Assembly (NCBI GenBank): GCA_951799405.1
Contig: OX637363.1
Location: 1,116,001-1,180,000, forward strand
Reading direction: 5' to 3'
Origin: Agapetus fuscipes
Taxonomy: Eukaryota > Arthropoda > Insecta > Trichoptera > Glossosomatidae
Length of the DNA stretch: 64,000 nucleotides
In this document: piece by piece, positions 54,391 through 64,000 of the stretch
How the letters are laid out: each line of letters begins with the position of its first letter
How positions within the stretch are numbered: the stretch's first letter is position 1
The notes under the pieces: model-generated
What the model was told of the DNA's origin: nothing
Database searches by the model: none
What the model saw: only the letters and a program-made list of their open reading frames with translations
Program-made: the position numbers and the translations under genes

Positions 54391-54588
54391 ATGCTTGTGG
54401 TATCACCCCGGCTCCTCAATTCCGAGGTCTACCCGGAGAGCTGGGGCCAGGAGTTCGTCGCCGACTCTTCGCCGGGATGAAGAGCTTCTCTGTCTTCGGA
54501 GGCTCCCGTTCCAGGAACGCTTCTCCCCAGCACAGATCCATCTCTTTGCCGGAAAGTACGGATCACAGGCTGAATGATTGCTTTCAAG
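54391..54588 (+). CDS. host gene coding exon 7
   Basis: Acceptor CCTTTTTATAG| and donor CTTTCAAG|GTCGGG (weak beyond GT). Phase 1 at both ends. It encodes ACGITPAPQFRGLPGELGPG, VRRRLFAGMKSFSVFGGSRS and RNASPQHRSISLPESTDHR, a basic Ser/Pro-rich linker with RSISLP as a likely phospho-site context. No domain is recognised. The other two frames are open over part of the exon; this frame is chosen because it alone agrees in phase with exon 6. Confidence 0.72.
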
Positions 54589-55026
54589 GTCGGGGTGCGG
54601 ACGGGTAGATGCAGCTTGTTGCCGACACGTACACGCGCAGACATCTCCGATGCAACCTAACCTCAAAATGTGTATCGTTAGAATTTTTCTACATATCTAC
54701 GAGGTTACCATATCAAAGTATTACCCAATTAAAAACTGACAATACTCAACTAAGATGAAGTGGACCCAAAATAGACAAAAAAATGTGTCTTGGTGAAAAT
54801 TGATGTTGCTTGAGGTGGTGCTTTTAAATAACTAGTGACCTGGTTCACAGCTGATGTCCCGAAAGATAATGGTTCAGCAAATAAATCATTCAAGTTAGGC
54901 CAGATCAAAAGCTCCATTGAAAAAGCATCTGCTCTCTGAATAGTAACCCTAGCAGTCTTGGCATATCTACCAATAATATAACTAGATAGAAAACAATAAT
55001 ATATGGCTGCGCGTAATCAGATGATT

Positions 55027-55280
55027 TCTAATCTAATCTAATCTAAGTTGGAAAGATATGTTACATTGGAGATTTACATTACATGCATTTTCACAACCAG
55101 ACACGTACAAGTTGGCGCTTGCACATGCCGCATGTGAACCTACAACCTAAAAACCAAATCTCAAATGGACATACATCCTGCAACTCTTGCCATCCTTCCC
55201 TGAGACAGGGGTGACATTGGCAAAGTGAACCATTTTTACAGCATGGGAAGTCAGCGGCATACCAACCTAGAAGTCAAGGA
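55027..55280 (-). mobile_element. Rep-A copy
   Basis: Antisense, full length, with three TCTAA units. Confidence 0.9.
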
Positions 55281-55618
55281 ACAATTTCACTTTCAAATAT
55301 TCTCCAAGCGATTTGCTTTAATATTGTATGGATAACATTTGACAGTGAGATCAGCTGTCAACGCGTGGCCATGTTTAATCGCTATCTATCCACCGATTTG
55401 ATTGTTAGATATTATGTTAAGACTGCTTGTATTAGATGGTTTTTCTAACTTCATATTCCTCTCCACTTACACAGAGCACCATTCGTAAATGACACAGTAG
55501 ATTCTCAATCATTTTATCATCTTACATCTAAGCAAATAATTCTCATAGAAATAACAACCTCTCACAAGAAAATAAAGTCACATAATATACATTTCTGTTG
55601 TCTATTGATCAAATCGAA
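55281..55618. other. intron sequence, no gene seen
   Basis: Unique sequence. Confidence 0.35.
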
Positions 55619-55722
55619 TATGTCTTGTCTTGTCTTGTATCCTGCCGCCATTCCTCAGAGGTGGTAGAGGTGGCTGCACTTGACTGTCCTTGCATACTTA
55701 TGTCACAAACAAAATAAAAAAT
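55619..55722 (-). mobile_element. RTE-like LINE 3' scrap with (ACAAG)n tail
   Basis: The minus strand reads TGCAAGGACAGTCAAGTGC, ACCTCTGAGGAATGGCGGC and then a short (ACAAG)n run, paralleling the RTE-1 3' end but with a different tail. Confidence 0.55.
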
Positions 55723-56148
55723 GGAAGTACGATTTGTAAATGGTAACCTTGTATTTGTGTAAAAATTTAGAATATCAATAATTCATTTCATTGAATGTAC
55801 CGTACCCGCTGTTTGCTTCATGTTTGACGTTCCCCTATTTGATAGTCTATGGTTGGAGTCCCAGAATATCAATGTACACTGCAAGATCTTGTCTATGGAT
55901 GAACCCTGCAACAGTGTGTCCCAAAACACGTGTTACATACCTCGGAAACATGTTGCTGAAACATAAAAATGATGAAACTAATCATTTCAACACTTTTATG
56001 TGTCGCAAATCACATATTTGTTCATATTTAGAATAGCTGTTGAATAAGGAAGCCATTTTTTATTATAGAACAATGCGTTGATGACTTGTCAGATTTTAAT
56101 TCTTTATATTATCTTTGTATATCTCTTTATATTATATTATCTATTCCA

Positions 56149-56435
56149 GTCAATAGCTTAGTTGGCAAAGTGCCTGCATTCCATGCCGAGAGCTCGGGTT
56201 TGAATCCCACAGAGTGTGTCAGAAATGATTTCCTGTTTTGGTGTTTATTTTCAAACAATAAAATACCGGCAAGGTTTACTAAGCCATCATAAGTCACCAT
56301 TCAACTGAAGTGGTTGGCGTAAGGCTGGCCCCCTTAGCTGTAAAAATAAGTAGGTTCCACTCGCCACATGTGAAACCCTTCGGAGATAGCGCGGCTAGAA
56401 GTTACGCTATATGCAAAGCTTAGTTGTGTTGCGTC
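56149..56435 (+). mobile_element. SINE B copy
   Basis: Box A (TAGCTTAGTTGGCAAAGTG), box B (GGTTTGAATCCCAC); the body has an internal deletion; GTTGTGTTGCG tail. Confidence 0.88.
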
Positions 56436-56600
56436 AGCTGCCCTGAGTCCACTAACCTCCTCCAGTAGCTCCCGTCTATGACTTTATACTGCCATGCTTT
56501 CCCCGCAGTTGTCTGTATGTCGTCCATCCATAAAGCAGGAAGAGGGCCAAGTTTACTAACTCTGTTCTCTGTCTGTTCTCTCCAACATTTAAATTTGTTA
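56436..56600 (-). pseudogene. RTE-type reverse-transcriptase C-terminus
   Basis: The minus strand encodes LGPLPALWMDDIQTTAGKAW and a DGSYWRRLVDSG end, matching the conserved RP.xRWxDDI...AGKxW...WRxL end of RTE-clade RTs. 5'-truncated fragment with a SINE B abutting its 3' end. Confidence 0.68.
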
Positions 56601-57761
56601 CAGAAAATCAACAAAGTAAAGATTGAATTTCTTCAAAATTTGCCAGCAGTAAGTACATCATCAAAACGTTATATTAAAGTGTTGCTAACAGGATTGCTAT
56701 TTGCGTCAATCCCATGAACAATAATTGTCTTTGACTTCCTACAATCTAACTTCCATACAACAGATGGCATCTTTATTCAGCAGCTACTCTGTATATTTTT
56801 TGTTTTGAAAAACCTCGCTATCTCTAGTTTTCTCCGACCAAATTTTACTCTAATGCAGTAGCTGCATAAGTGTTGCAATCGCATCCCAACAAAATGAAGA
56901 TAGCCAGCTTTTGAAGGACACTAATTCTGTATATACTTATAAACTTTTCAACATACCAATGGAGATAGAATTCGCAATTTCATAAAATTTAATTCAATAT
57001 ATGAGGATCTGTCTTTCCATCTTTAATGCGATCTTCCAGCTGAAGATTGCCCACTTATTGTCATCTATCAATCAAAATTTAGAAAATGTAGATACTTGGA
57101 ATACTCAACCGATCACTGCTTACACTCGGGCTCTGTATTTTCAACGTTAGCATAGCGACTTTCTTCTAAATGAAAAGAACACACTTATGTCAATCGTGTG
57201 GGTAGTTTCTTTATCAGCTTAAAGTCACATATGCTAATGTTGAAAATACCGGGCCACCCTGTCAATACTTTTTAACATGTGCAGGAGAGTTTACTTCCAC
57301 CAGAAGTTAATGTACAAACAAGTAAGGTATAAAGCAATGCTCCTAGTAGTTGTAGCTGTAGCGCCCTCAGCAACAGATTTTTCTTCCTCCTGTACGATTT
57401 ATGTTAAAAAGAAATATTGGCGGCAATTGGAAAATAATTACAAATGTTTAATATTAACGGATATACTAACAAAGTCTAAATACATATTTAGTGTTTTATG
57501 AAAAGAAAATAAAGTGCATTGTGAACGTACTTAGCAACAAGATAACTTTTTTTGAGTTCTCTTATTTTGTTGCAAGCTGTCATAATTGACTTTATTTTTT
57601 AATGTGTATAAATGGAACCTTCTTTAATCCTCGCTTGATTCCCATCCCGAATGCACTTTATGTTATTTTATATGTTGTATTTATTTATTATTTATGTGAA
57701 TTATGATTTATTTTCTTTTCTATTTACTCTTCTTTCTTTTCTTTTGGCCATGTTTTTTCAG
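56601..57761. other. intron or 3' region, no gene seen
   Basis: AT-rich. A 74-codon open frame at 57277 lacks recognisable features. Confidence 0.35.
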
Positions 57762-57874
57762 AAATGGCTGGCACATGCAATAGACCGTTCGGGCAGCCTC
57801 TGTCTTTTGTACCAGACGTTGAAGAACCGCCGCCGGCACTCAAGTCAAAAAAGAGCGTGCGAAGAAAGAAATGA
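57762..57874 (+). CDS. candidate alternative terminal exon of the host gene
   Basis: Excellent acceptor (long pyrimidine tract, TTTTTTCAG|) and phase-1 entry that fits exon 7. It encodes EMAGTCNRPFGQPLSFVPD, then a VEEPPPALKSKKSVRRKK end and TGA at 57872-57874. AATAAA overlaps the stop. If used, the protein would be about 412 residues with a C1 domain and a basic tail but no SH3 domain. Alternatively, a weak donor (AGC|GTGCGA) could make it internal. Confidence 0.5.
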
Positions 57875-58068
57875 ATAAAAAACATAAACATATCCCAACC
57901 CTAGCCAAATATTTTAATAATAAATAATGAAATATTCCCTTATAATTGAGTAGGGATGAGCAAAATAGAATCAACTATTCTTTGTTAGAAAATTTTCCCA
58001 TCTGTGTTCCTTTTTATATTGTATTCTGTCGCTCCTTCTTCCTGTCAATTCTTTATTAAAATACTATC

Positions 58069-58324
58069 ACTATCACCTTGTAGGCTCACTACCATCTTCC
58101 ATAACTGTGTCTTGTGCAGTCTCAGTCCATGGTCCACTGACACCTAGGACTTCAGCGTCATGTGTAATCTCATCACTTATTTACTTTCTTGGTGTCAGTA
58201 TCACCTTGCAGTCTCACCACCATCCTCCAGGACTCTCTGTCTTGTGCAGCCTCAGTCCATGGTCCACTGACAGCTAGGACTTCAAAGTCATGTGTTATGT
58301 TGTCCCTTATTTCCTTTCTTGGTG
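58069..58324 (-). repeat. tandem duplication of about 128 bp, LINE-like
   Basis: Two diverged copies (from 58069 and 58199) sharing CTCAGTCCATGGTCCACTGA. The minus strand of the second reads GPWTEAAQDRESWRMV, reminiscent of the RTE RT C-terminus (AQDRxxWR), so the unit is probably LINE-derived. Confidence 0.6.
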
Positions 58325-58587
58325 TCCTGTCTTGTCCAGTGACTCCTAAAACAGTTATTTTCGTGATCAGATAAATAGTTCATTCTTTAAGCTTGTCTCT
58401 ACTCAACGTCCTAAGTTATTTATTTATTCTCAGTGTAAGAATATAAATGAAATACTATGATAACCGACCTATTTATTTTACTTTTGATAAAATGTCAGTA
58501 TTTTTCTCCACAAACTGTTAGACTTGAAATGAAGCTCTATCGAGAAATTTTAACTTAATAGTTAATGTTATATATTAGTTAATAGTT

Positions 58588-58705
58588 GCCAGCGATCATA
58601 CCATGTTGAAAGCACCGGTTCTCGTCCGATCACTGAAGTTAAGCAACATTGGGCGCGGATAGTACTTGAATGGGTGACCGCTTGGGAACACCGCGTGTCG
58701 TTGAC
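58588..58705 (+). rRNA. 5S rRNA-like sequence (gene or pseudogene)
   Basis: About 118 nt aligning end to end with animal 5S rRNA: start GCCAGCGATCATACCATG, then GTCCGATCAC, GAAGTTAAGCAAC, GTACTTGAATGGGTGACCGC and GGGAACACCGCGTG. Helix I ends pair at most positions. The internal promoter region is recognisable. There are several differences from the usual sequence, and no T-run terminator follows; instead SINE C begins a few bases later. A dispersed pseudogene is as likely as a gene. Confidence 0.85.
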
Positions 58706-58708
58706 ATT

Positions 58709-59038
58709 TCTTGGACCGGTCTGTAGTCCAGTGGCAACACTTCGGACTCGTAAATGTAAGGTTGTGGATTTGAATCCCGGCGGAGCACAAAAAATATACC
58801 AATTATATAAAATGCTCTGCGCTGGGTTGAATAATTAATTTAAAAAACCTTTACCAAAGACCTGTCACTAAAAAGGTCTATCCAGCCTAACAGCAACTGG
58901 GTCTTGCTTGAGTATTGACGCTTTGTAGCGACGACCAAACTCGTAAACACCTCTGTGGCACTACAATAAGTGTCATAGTCCCCTAGAGTCTCTGAAATCT
59001 AGGGAGTCTCCCACACAGGATTTCTTTAAAAAAAAATG
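58709..59038 (+). mobile_element. SINE C, full length, directly after 5S
   Basis: The most complete copy: ACCGGTCTGTAGTCCAGTGG (A-box side), GTGGATTTGAATCCCGG (box B), body, LINE-like 3' part and a TTTAAAAAAAAA tail. The head has a tRNA-like layout. The 5S sequence ends within 5 nt of its start. Confidence 0.9.
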
Positions 59039-59089
59039 TACCTACTGATTTGCTAAGGATTAATATACCTACCCAAATGATGGTCAAGA

Positions 59090-59176
59090 GGTTCCACCCA
59101 CCATATGCGACTCCTTCGGGGAATATGGGGTAAGAAATTGCCCTTTATATGCAGCTTACATAGTTGCATTTTTTGG
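59090..59176 (+). mobile_element. SINE B 3' end, diverged
   Basis: ATGCGACTCCTTCGGGG and TAGTTGCATTTTTTGG; eroded. Confidence 0.65.
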
Positions 59177-59674
59177 TGTGGGGAGATTTAGAACTAAAGT
59201 TCATCGGAATCATTCAACCAATCCCGAGTACCTAGTAACCTAGGCAAGTGATAGACCCCGATTTAAATTTACTGACTACATTTAACTCTCAATACTCACA
59301 TTTTATCAAAGTTTTCTTATCTTATCCAGTGAATGATATGAAATCCAATATGGATGAATTCTGCTCAATTACATGTAAAACTAAATAATGTTATATTTAT
59401 CAATAAAACGGCAACACCGTATGCGTATTAGCCGCCATTTTTGAAATCGAGAAAAATTGGCGTTTTTAATATTCTCTAAAAACTAATATAAAAAACCATC
59501 ATGTTCTATCATCTGTGATAAATGTAAAAGTGACTAAAATAAAGAATATTTATTTTAATTTAAAGAAGAAATCCTTTTATTTGAATTTTAATGAGAGTAA
59601 GAGCGAGTGATGATTCAACGCAGCAGCCTCCACTCTAAGGGCAGCCATCATAGACAGAGACCAAAGCCTTAGGG
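59177..59674. other. no gene seen
   Basis: AT-rich unique sequence. Confidence 0.35.
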
Positions 59675-59913
59675 TCTAATCTAATCTAATCTAAGTTGCA
59701 AAGATATGTAACATTGGGGTTCACATAACATGCATTTTCACAAGCTGACACGTACAAGTTCACGCTTAAACATGCAGCATTTGAACATACAACATAAAAA
59801 CCCAAACCTTAAATGGACACACACCCTGAAACTCTTGCCGTCCTTCCCTGAAACAGGGGTGACATTGGAAAAGTGAACCATTTTCTACAGAATTGGTGGT
59901 CAGCCGCATACCA
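59675..59913 (-). mobile_element. Rep-A copy, last bases missing
   Basis: Antisense, with three TCTAA units; stops at GCCGCATACCAGC. Confidence 0.87.
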
Positions 59914-60865
59914 GCACCACACTTGGATTTACCACATAAATATACAAAAAACAAAACTAAATTTAAATCACTTATTTCAATACTTGTTTATTAGTATAAA
60001 GAACATTAAGTTAAGTATTAAGTTATTTTCTATTTATTTTACTACATGCCTCTGCTTTTTATGTTTTCTTTTTCCTTTAATATTTACCTTAAGCCTACTT
60101 AAGATAGTATTAAAGTAGAAAGCATGAATTTTGCACAAAGTTTGCTTGCATATTTTTTTATGAATTATCAATCTTTTAGCTGTAAGGTTTTTTGAATTTT
60201 GAAATGTGTCGTTTTACAGTTTGATTTTGTTGATATTATTGTGTTTTTAATCAAAATTTGGTTTTTCAGAGATTTTTTTGATAACATACAAAAAACTGAT
60301 ACATTGATCCCTGGTTTTGGACGTACATATATTATTGAGAATATCATTTCCTTGGAAGGAAAACAACCCAAATACATTTCTCTAATGCAAGAATTGACTG
60401 ATTGAGTCCAAAACTAAAAATGCCAGTTGGTCTTGTGAATTGATAAAATTATTACAGTAGGTCTTGCCAAGTATTTTTGACAATTTGTCATTGGACATTA
60501 ACTATTTGTTGTACCAATTGACATTTTCTATTGATCTTGTTTTGTCTGGATCTGTTAATCTAGTCAAATATATTTTCCCACCGGTTACGCCAATTGGCTT
60601 TGATGACTGGTGCTGCTGATCGACCTTGCCAATTAGTCTTGCTAATCTAATGTTTATTGGTGATGCCCACTGACTTTGCCTTCAGTCTTACTAACTGACT
60701 ATCATCATTCACTGGTATTGCAAATTTTTTTTTACAAATGCTCCAATGGAATCAACCTATTGGCTCTATTAACTGTATTGTTCTTATTAACTGGATTAGA
60801 CGCATTAGTAGTCACACTAATTGACTTTGTCTTTTGGTCACATGGGCTTTACTGAACAGTTTTGA
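59914..60865. other. no supported gene
   Basis: A 68-codon frame at 60199-60405 ends ISLMQELTD but shows no domain or splice support. 60440-60860 is enriched in GACTTTG/GTCTTGC-like words without a regular period. Confidence 0.35.
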
Positions 60866-61112
60866 CCTAATCTAATCTAATTTGTAAAGATATGTTACAT
60901 TGGGGATTCACATTACATGTATTTTCACAAGCAGACACGTACGAGTTCGCGTTTGCAAATACCGCATGTGAACCTACAACATAAAAACCAAATCTCAAAT
61001 GGACATACACCCTGCAACTCTTGCCGTCCTTCCCTGAACAGGGGTAACATTGGCAAAGTGAACCATTTTTACAGCATGGGTGGTCAGCCGCATACCAACC
61101 TATAAGTCAAGG
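60866..61112 (-). mobile_element. Rep-A copy
   Basis: Antisense, full length, two TCTAA units. Confidence 0.9.
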
Positions 61113-61452
61113 AACATAATGATAATGGACTATATTTTACACTTAACAAAATTGTTTATTAAAATCATCTAGGCAATTAACTGTCAAAAACTTTACTCAA
61201 CAGTACCTATTGCTGATTGGCTCTGTCTTTTTTTCCTTATGAATTGTTTTTTTTAATGTTTAGGGCACTTAATAACTAATTTTGTCTTTGTGACTCATAA
61301 AAAGCCTGTATTTAATAGTATTTTAATTAATTTACACCTAAGATTCATCAAAATTGTTAAAAGTTCTTGGCAATTGACTCTTTCTTCCAGTCAATTTAAT
61401 CAATAGGATTTATACAAAAGCCTTGTCGATTAACTCTGTCTTTTAGACTACT

Positions 61453-61520
61453 ACAAGCAAGACTAGACTCTATATATAGTCTGACAAGCAAGACTAGACT
61501 CTATATAAAGTCTTGCTTGA
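61453..61520. repeat. short direct repeat
   Basis: AAGCAAGACTAGACTCTATA occurs twice, at about 61455 and 61487. Confidence 0.75.
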
Positions 61521-61625
61521 CTTTTTGGCGTGTCTTACACTTTGGTCAATCACTATAAAAAAGCTAATGATTAACAATTCTAGTGATTCCCTTGTATTGT
61601 GTTCTGATGTAAGTTTTAACCTCAG

Positions 61626-61694
61626 GTGGTCTGCTGAAGAGCTCCACAAGCGCGCTCGCTTTACATCCGAGAAGCGAGGCGGCCACGTCGCCCG
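61626..61694 (+). CDS. candidate cassette exon of the host gene
   Basis: Acceptor TTTTAACCTCAG| and possible donor TCGCCCG|GTACAC. 69 nt with phase 1 on both sides, fitting exon 7. It would encode GLLKSSTSALALHPRSEAAT. GC- and CpG-rich in an AT-rich setting. Other frames are also open here (one reads on past 61760), so both frame and edges are uncertain. Confidence 0.35.
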
Positions 61695-61880
61695 GTACAC
61701 TCAGCCTCATTACATTATAGGCACAACCATCCCAACATCTGTCCCAACCACACACCATGTACCCTGGTCCCGTAGAAAACCCTCTAGTATCCTCGTCAGT
61801 ACAGCCTCGTTAATCCGAACCCCTAAAAACACTGGAGGGTTCGAAATAACGGGGTGTTCGGATTATAGTATGGGACAAAT

Positions 61881-62072
61881 TCTATCTAATCTAAAATCTA
61901 AATCTAAGTTGCAAAGATATATATTTGAGGTTCATATTAAATGCATTCCCACAAGCAGACACGTATAAGTTTGCGCTAACACATGCCGCATGTGAACTTA
62001 CAATATAAAAACCCAATCTCAAATGAACATAAGCCCTGCAACTCCTGCCGACCTTCCCTGAAACAGGGGCGA
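61881..62072 (-). mobile_element. Rep-A copy inside the Tigger element
   Basis: Antisense; ends prematurely at GAAACAGGGGCG. Confidence 0.85.
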
Positions 62073-62207
62073 TCGTAATTCAATGAAAAAAACAGTAACA
62101 AATATTTTATATTGTCCTACATATTTCCTTCTACATACTGCTTTGCAACAAGAAAATCTAGCATTGACTTTTGCTTTGATTTGGATTTTTTTTGGGAAAA
62201 AACATCA

Positions 62208-62370
62208 CTTCACACTCGCCGCAGCAACAATGTGTCCTGACTTGACACGCTGTTTTCGTCAGCCCATTGAATGCATTTGTTGAATGCCTCCACAGCCTCA
62301 GCATGGCTTATTATCTTAATTCCTGGGTCAGCTTCTTCTTCGTGATTGACTTCTTCTTCCCCCGTTTCAT
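62208..62370 (-). pseudogene. Tigger transposase C-terminal remnant
   Basis: The minus strand reads EEEADPGIKIISHAEAVEAF, then NKCIQWADENSVSSQDTLLL, the ISHxEAxxAL...W...Q...LL pattern near the C-terminus of Tigger/pogo transposases. No catalytic part remains. Confidence 0.75.
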
Positions 62371-62451
62371 TGGGTTTCGCATGGGTGCGAGATTGTTTGG
62401 ATTACCGCGATCAACGGATTAGGTAGGGTTCGGACTAGCGCGGCTCTACTG

Positions 62452-62941
62452 TAATGTCAAATTATGAGGAACGTATAGACTTTAAAAGCTTTTTAAAAGA
62501 TAATGGTGGAATCTTAAATCTAGAAATTAAATTTCCCCTCTTTTGGTATAAATTTTAGTCTCTTAAATAAAATCTTAAAGCTGATATTAGAGTGATTGCC
62601 ATCTCATAAGATATAGTGAAAGTCTACCATGGGTTATTCTGGAGACATTGTGTCTTATTTACTATAACATTTTTAATTCTTAGTATCTTCAGCCGTATTC
62701 GAATAGTAATCCTTTTTTTATCAAATATAATTATTAATTCCTACCAAACATTATAAACATTTATAAAACAAACTTAATACCAAGATCCCTAATGTGCTTA
62801 GTTCCCCTCTTTCACATTTTCCCCGCTTACAACACTTGAGTGATGGTTTTTTTGGTTGAGGTGTGCCGCAATACAAATTATAAAAATATGAAGACATAAA
62901 CTTATTTGAATAATAACTGTATTAATTAGGGAATAGTATTA
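62452..62941. other. no gene seen
   Basis: AT-rich unique sequence. Confidence 0.35.
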
Positions 62942-63105
62942 TAATCTACAATTTATGTCGCGAAGATATACCTATTACATGCATTCCCAAAAGCAGATAT
63001 GTATAAGTTAGCGCTTACACATGCTGTATGTGACTTATAACATGAAAACCCTTATAACATAATCCCAGCAATTATTGCCGGCCTTCCCTGAAACAGGGGT
63101 GACAT
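62942..63105 (-). mobile_element. Rep-A, 5' part replaced by SINE B
   Basis: Antisense, diverged; stops at CAGGGGTGACAT. Confidence 0.78.
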
Positions 63106-63318
63106 AACACAACGCAACAAAGCTACATGTAACGTGCAACTTCTTGTGCCTTATCCTCAAAGGGTTTTGCATGTGACGAGAGGAACCCATTTATTTTTAT
63201 AGGTAAGGGGGCCGGCATTACGCTACCCACTTCATTTTAAGTGGGGGTTTCACAGCTCCTGAGGGAGCTGGTACTCATTTCTTGTGAAGGCTGAGTAAAG
63301 ATTGCTGGTATTTTATCT
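63106..63318 (-). mobile_element. SINE B, head missing
   Basis: Antisense: CACAACGCAACAAAGC tail to GGCTGAGTAAAG and TTTTAT. Confidence 0.83.
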
Positions 63319-63571
63319 ATTCCCTCTTTAATATTTTGAATGAAATACAGTTAAACTTTGAAATGTTTTTTCGAAACCAAATTTAAATAAATACTTACCA
63401 AAATGAGTAAGAGTCTCATCCCATCACAGTTTTATCTGTATTTCAACTGTACGACAATCACACAATGTCTTATTAAGAAAACAGTGTACCAAGGTTAAAT
63501 ATTCTGTCGCAGTCAATCTTGTATCCTTATTCAAAAACTTGTAGTTTATTTTCTAGGAACAAACACTGTAA
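63319..63571. other. no gene seen
   Basis: AT-rich unique sequence. Confidence 0.3.
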
Positions 63572-64000
63572 ATGTAACTGTAACTCAGTCGCCATTCCGC
63601 TAGGGGTGGCCAGAGCCTCTGCAGAGTTGCCTCCATTTTTTCCTATCCTGACATACCTCTTTCAATTCCTTCATATCCATCACCTTTTTCATGCATTTTC
63701 TTCTTTTACGCTCACTTTGTATATCCCATTCTTTCACAATCTCCTCAATCTGATCACTCCATACTTTTCTCGGTCGTCCCTTCCCTCTTTTTCCTTTCAC
63801 ACTTTCTTTGTATACATACTTTGTCAGTCTATCATCATTCATTCTTTCCACATGCCCAAACCATCTCATCACATTCTTTTGTACTTTAACTTTCACATCC
63901 TCTTTCAAATTACATTCTTTTTTTACCCATTCATTCCTAACTCTATCCCTCAAAGTTTTTCCTGTCATACTTCTCAAATGCTTCATTTCCACCGTACCTA
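63572..64000 (-). mobile_element. RTE-1 3' part, intact frame, continues past the window
   Basis: The minus strand encodes 130 residues without a stop: MEMKHLRSMTGKTLRDRVRN, VMRWFGHVERMNDDRLTK, RGKGRPRKVWSDQIEEIV and KKVMDMKELKEVC, ending in GSGHP. This is the C-terminal region of an RTE-clade reverse transcriptase. Stop codon, then a (TTACAG)n tail at about 63570-63590. Nearly identical to 38565-39066, so both copies are young. Confidence 0.88.

Larger units (their letters stand above)
61797..62451 (-). mobile_element. Tigger/pogo-type element, deleted
   Basis: Ends CAGTACAGCCTCGTTAATCC and the complement of CAGTAGAGCCGCGCTAGTCC, followed on the right by TA. The left flank is GT instead of TA. 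It contains a transposase remnant and a Rep-A insertion. Confidence 0.8.

Noticed and set aside
54335..54666. other open frames over host exon 7 on both strands
   Set aside because: Only the frame used agrees in phase with exon 6; the rest are overlaps in GC-rich sequence.
60199..60405. 68-codon frame ending ISLMQELTD
   Set aside because: Some plausible protein-like composition but no recognisable family, no good acceptor phase match and no neighbours.
21..61112. spaced repeats (Rep-A) as a CRISPR-like array
   Set aside because: Copies are about 250 bp, on both strands, irregularly spaced and with retroposon tails; the genome is eukaryotic.

Overview
This is a eukaryotic, AT-rich nuclear window, most likely from a moth or butterfly (Lepidoptera). 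The evidence is the Helitron ends (TC at 5', a hairpin followed by CTAG at 3', inserted between A and T), RTE-type LINEs with microsatellite tails, tRNA-derived SINEs, and a host gene split into short GC-rich exons by introns of several kilobases. There are no bacterial or viral gene clusters.

Host gene. On the + strand I can assemble seven coding exons whose splice phases agree at every junction: 14355-14540, 30212-30393, 41493-41605, 42528-42692, 45408-45485, 47782-47985 and 54391-54588. They give about 375 residues with one complete C1 zinc-finger domain (H139 to C187 of the assembled protein). The best guess is an SH3-and-cysteine-rich-domain (Stac-like) adaptor. SH3 exons are not seen and would lie beyond position 64000. 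Two further phase-compatible exons follow: a possible terminal exon at 57762-57874, which would end the protein before any SH3 domain, and a possible cassette exon at 61626-61694. A GC/CpG-rich block at 9230-9680 ending in a good donor may be the promoter and 5' non-coding exon.

Repeats. Almost everything else is mobile DNA or its remains. 0-4.2 kb: an RTE fragment split by Rep-A, then an apparently intact LINE (EN-RT ORF 910-4167). 4.2-17.6 kb: SINEs B, C and D, Rep-A copies, palindromic MITEs, a 20-bp minisatellite, a CR1/L2 remnant and two antisense LTRs. 17.9-24.1 kb: a Helitron-like element of about 6.2 kb with two large internal repeat units. 24-40 kb: Rep-A/RTE copies, a SINE split by another RTE with a 12-bp target duplication, two hAT elements with perfect 8-bp duplications and other insertions nested inside them, and fold-back MITEs. 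40-64 kb: introns of the host gene with scattered repeats, a Harbinger copy, a Tigger copy and a 5S rRNA-like sequence.

Names used here. Rep-A: the unit of about 250 bp with (TTAGA)n or (TTATAGA)n tails, about 35 copies or fragments. SINE B: tRNA head with 'TAGCTCAGTTGG', tail rich in GTTGC. SINE C: tRNA-like head, poly-A tail, 3' end shared with the 910-4167 LINE. SINE D: tRNA-like head with a long variable region. RTE-1: tail (TTACAG)n. RTE-2: the LINE whose 3' end is Rep-A. RTE-3: tail (GAA)n.

The strongest new signal is the SINE C / LINE pair. The LINE's last roughly 105 nt, including the end of its ORF, match the SINE tail, which suggests that this LINE's machinery mobilises the SINE. 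Boundaries were read by eye; repeat edges are good to about 5-10 nt unless a target duplication is quoted.
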